Source: an uncultured Lachnospiraceae bacterium (lineage in GTDB: Bacteria; Bacillota; Clostridia; Lachnospirales; Lachnospiraceae). From it: 7,424 bases of DNA. Below the pieces are notes generated by a model. That model ran no database searches and had not been told where the DNA came from. It worked only from the letters and a program-made list of their open reading frames with translations. Shown here piece by piece: positions 6,568 to 7,424 of the stretch. The position numbers were made by a program, and so were the translations under genes. The stretch lies in assembly GCA_902496125.1 (NCBI GenBank), contig CABUZU010000097.1:1-7424 (forward strand). The letters are read 5' to 3'. The stretch's first letter is position 1, and every line of letters starts with the position of its first letter.

Positions 6568-7424
6568 ATGAATAAGATTACTGTTTTAGGTGCTGGTACT
6601 TGGGGAATGGGTATTGCGTTATTATTAAATAATAATGGACACAAAGTAACCGTATGGTCTGCGGTATCAGAAGAACTTGATATGCTAAAAAATACGAAAA
6701 AGCATAAGAATCTACCAGAAGTTGATATTCCTGATTCTATTGAATATGAATATGACTTAGAAAAAGCGGTTAAAGATGTGGATGTCATTGTTATGGCCGT
6801 TGCAAGTGTATTTACCAGAGCGACATCTAAAAAACTTGCTCCTTTTATTAAAGATGGACAAATTATTGTAAATGTAGCAAAGGGAATTGAAGAAGATACT
6901 TTAATGACACTTTGTGACCAGATTGAAGATGAAATTCCAAATGCCAATGTTTGTGTACTTTCTGGTCCTAGTCATGCTGAAGAAGTAAGCCGTATGATTC
7001 CTACCACTTGTGTGATTGGTGCAAAAGATAGAAAGACAGCTGAATATCTTCAAAATATCTTTATGAGCTCTGTTTTTCGTGTTTATACCAGTCCTGATAT
7101 CTTAGGTATTGAATTAGGTGGTTCGTTAAAGAATGTTATCGCTCTTGCAGCAGGAGCAGCAGATGGTTTAGGTTATGGAGATAATACAAAGGCTGCTCTT
7201 ATTACTAGAGGAATGGCAGAAATGAGCCGTCTTGCAATGGCAATGGGTGCTAAGATGGAAACCTTATATGGTCTTTCTGGCATTGGCGATTTAATTGTTA
7301 CTTGTGCAAGTATGCATAGTCGTAATCGTAGAGCTGGTATTTTGATTGGTAAAGGCTATACGATGGAAGAGGCGATGAAAGAAGTTAATATGGTAGTAGA
7401 AGGCGTTTATAGTGCAAAGGCTGC
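6568..7424 (+). CDS. gpsA: NAD(P)-dependent glycerol-3-phosphate dehydrogenase GpsA, 3'-truncated by window
   Basis: Reduces dihydroxyacetone phosphate to sn-glycerol-3-phosphate, the substrate of PlsY encoded just upstream; cytoplasmic. An open frame of 285 codons runs off the window edge without a stop. The usual length is about 330-340 residues, so roughly 50 C-terminal residues are missing. The Rossmann motif GAGTWG (8-13) is intact, followed by AKGIE (104-108), SGPSHAEEV (132-140), GGSLKNVIA (184-192, with the catalytic Lys at 188) and GLSGIGDL (235-242). Small departures from the common family sequence are AVAS (77-80) for AVPS, AKGIE for SKGIE and NLPE for YLPG. None touches the catalytic Lys, so the enzyme is expected to be active. 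The start is fixed by AAGGAGG 7 bases upstream, and the gap to plsY is 12 bases. Confidence 0.97.
   Translation, partial: MNKITVLGAGTWGMGIALLLNNNGHKVTVWSAVSEELDMLKNTKKHKNLPEVDIPDSIEYEYDLEKAVKDVDVIVMAVASVFTRATSKKLAPFIKDGQIIVNVAKGIEEDTLMTLCDQIEDEIPNANVCVLSGPSHAEEVSRMIPTTCVIGAKDRKTAEYLQNIFMSSVFRVYTSPDILGIELGGSLKNVIALAAGAADGLGYGDNTKAALITRGMAEMSRLAMAMGAKMETLYGLSGIGDLIVTCASMHSRNRRAGILIGKGYTMEEAMKEVNMVVEGVYSAKA

Noticed and set aside
6543..6947. Minus-strand 134-codon open frame opposite the start of gpsA
   Set aside because: It lies wholly antisense to a well-conserved gpsA and the end of plsY, is Ser/Phe-rich low-complexity, and matches no family I recognise; a shadow frame.

Overview
The window is AT-rich, densely coded DNA from what looks like a low-GC Gram-positive anaerobe of the class Clostridia, most likely Lachnospiraceae or a near relative. 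This is inferred from the strong AGGAGG-type ribosome binding sites, the AT-rich codon use and the gene order COG1625/DUF512 radical SAM protein - der - plsY - gpsA, which is familiar from clostridial genomes. No RNA gene, mobile element, CRISPR array or phage gene was seen. The longest non-coding stretch is about 170 bases.

Left block (1-1840, + strand): two adjacent COG0523/G3E (CobW-like) metal-handling GTPase genes. The first is cut by the window edge, so its Walker A region lies outside. It keeps the GCxCC metal motif and has a very His-rich linker (23 His in 39 residues), but its G4 position reads SRTG instead of NKxD. The second has a Walker A motif and an NRCD G4-like motif but no GCxCC. 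It carries a C-terminal domain resembling the soluble end of the YcgQ/TIGR03943 (DUF1980) family, with a conserved Cys-Cys pair. The block ends in a clear intrinsic terminator.

Middle block (1844-3034, - strand): a divergent, long (396 aa) ribose-phosphate pyrophosphokinase-like gene, convergent with the GTPase pair and divergent from the right-hand operon. The 170-base gap between the divergent genes holds a sigma-A-like promoter for each direction and three copies of a CAAATTT heptamer.

Right block (3205-7424, + strand): a tightly spaced operon. It runs from a PDZ-like/radical SAM/DUF512 protein of unknown function, through the ribosome-assembly GTPase Der (EngA) and the acyl-phosphate glycerol-3-phosphate acyltransferase PlsY, to the glycerol-3-phosphate dehydrogenase GpsA, which is cut by the right edge. 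GpsA makes sn-glycerol-3-phosphate and PlsY acylates it, so the last two genes are consecutive steps of phospholipid synthesis. Der and the radical SAM protein are the non-lipid partners.

Most of the window is housekeeping. The least explained part is the G3E pair, especially the GTPase/TIGR03943-like fusion. The radical SAM protein is conserved but functionally undefined. I see no convincing evidence of a wholly new system.
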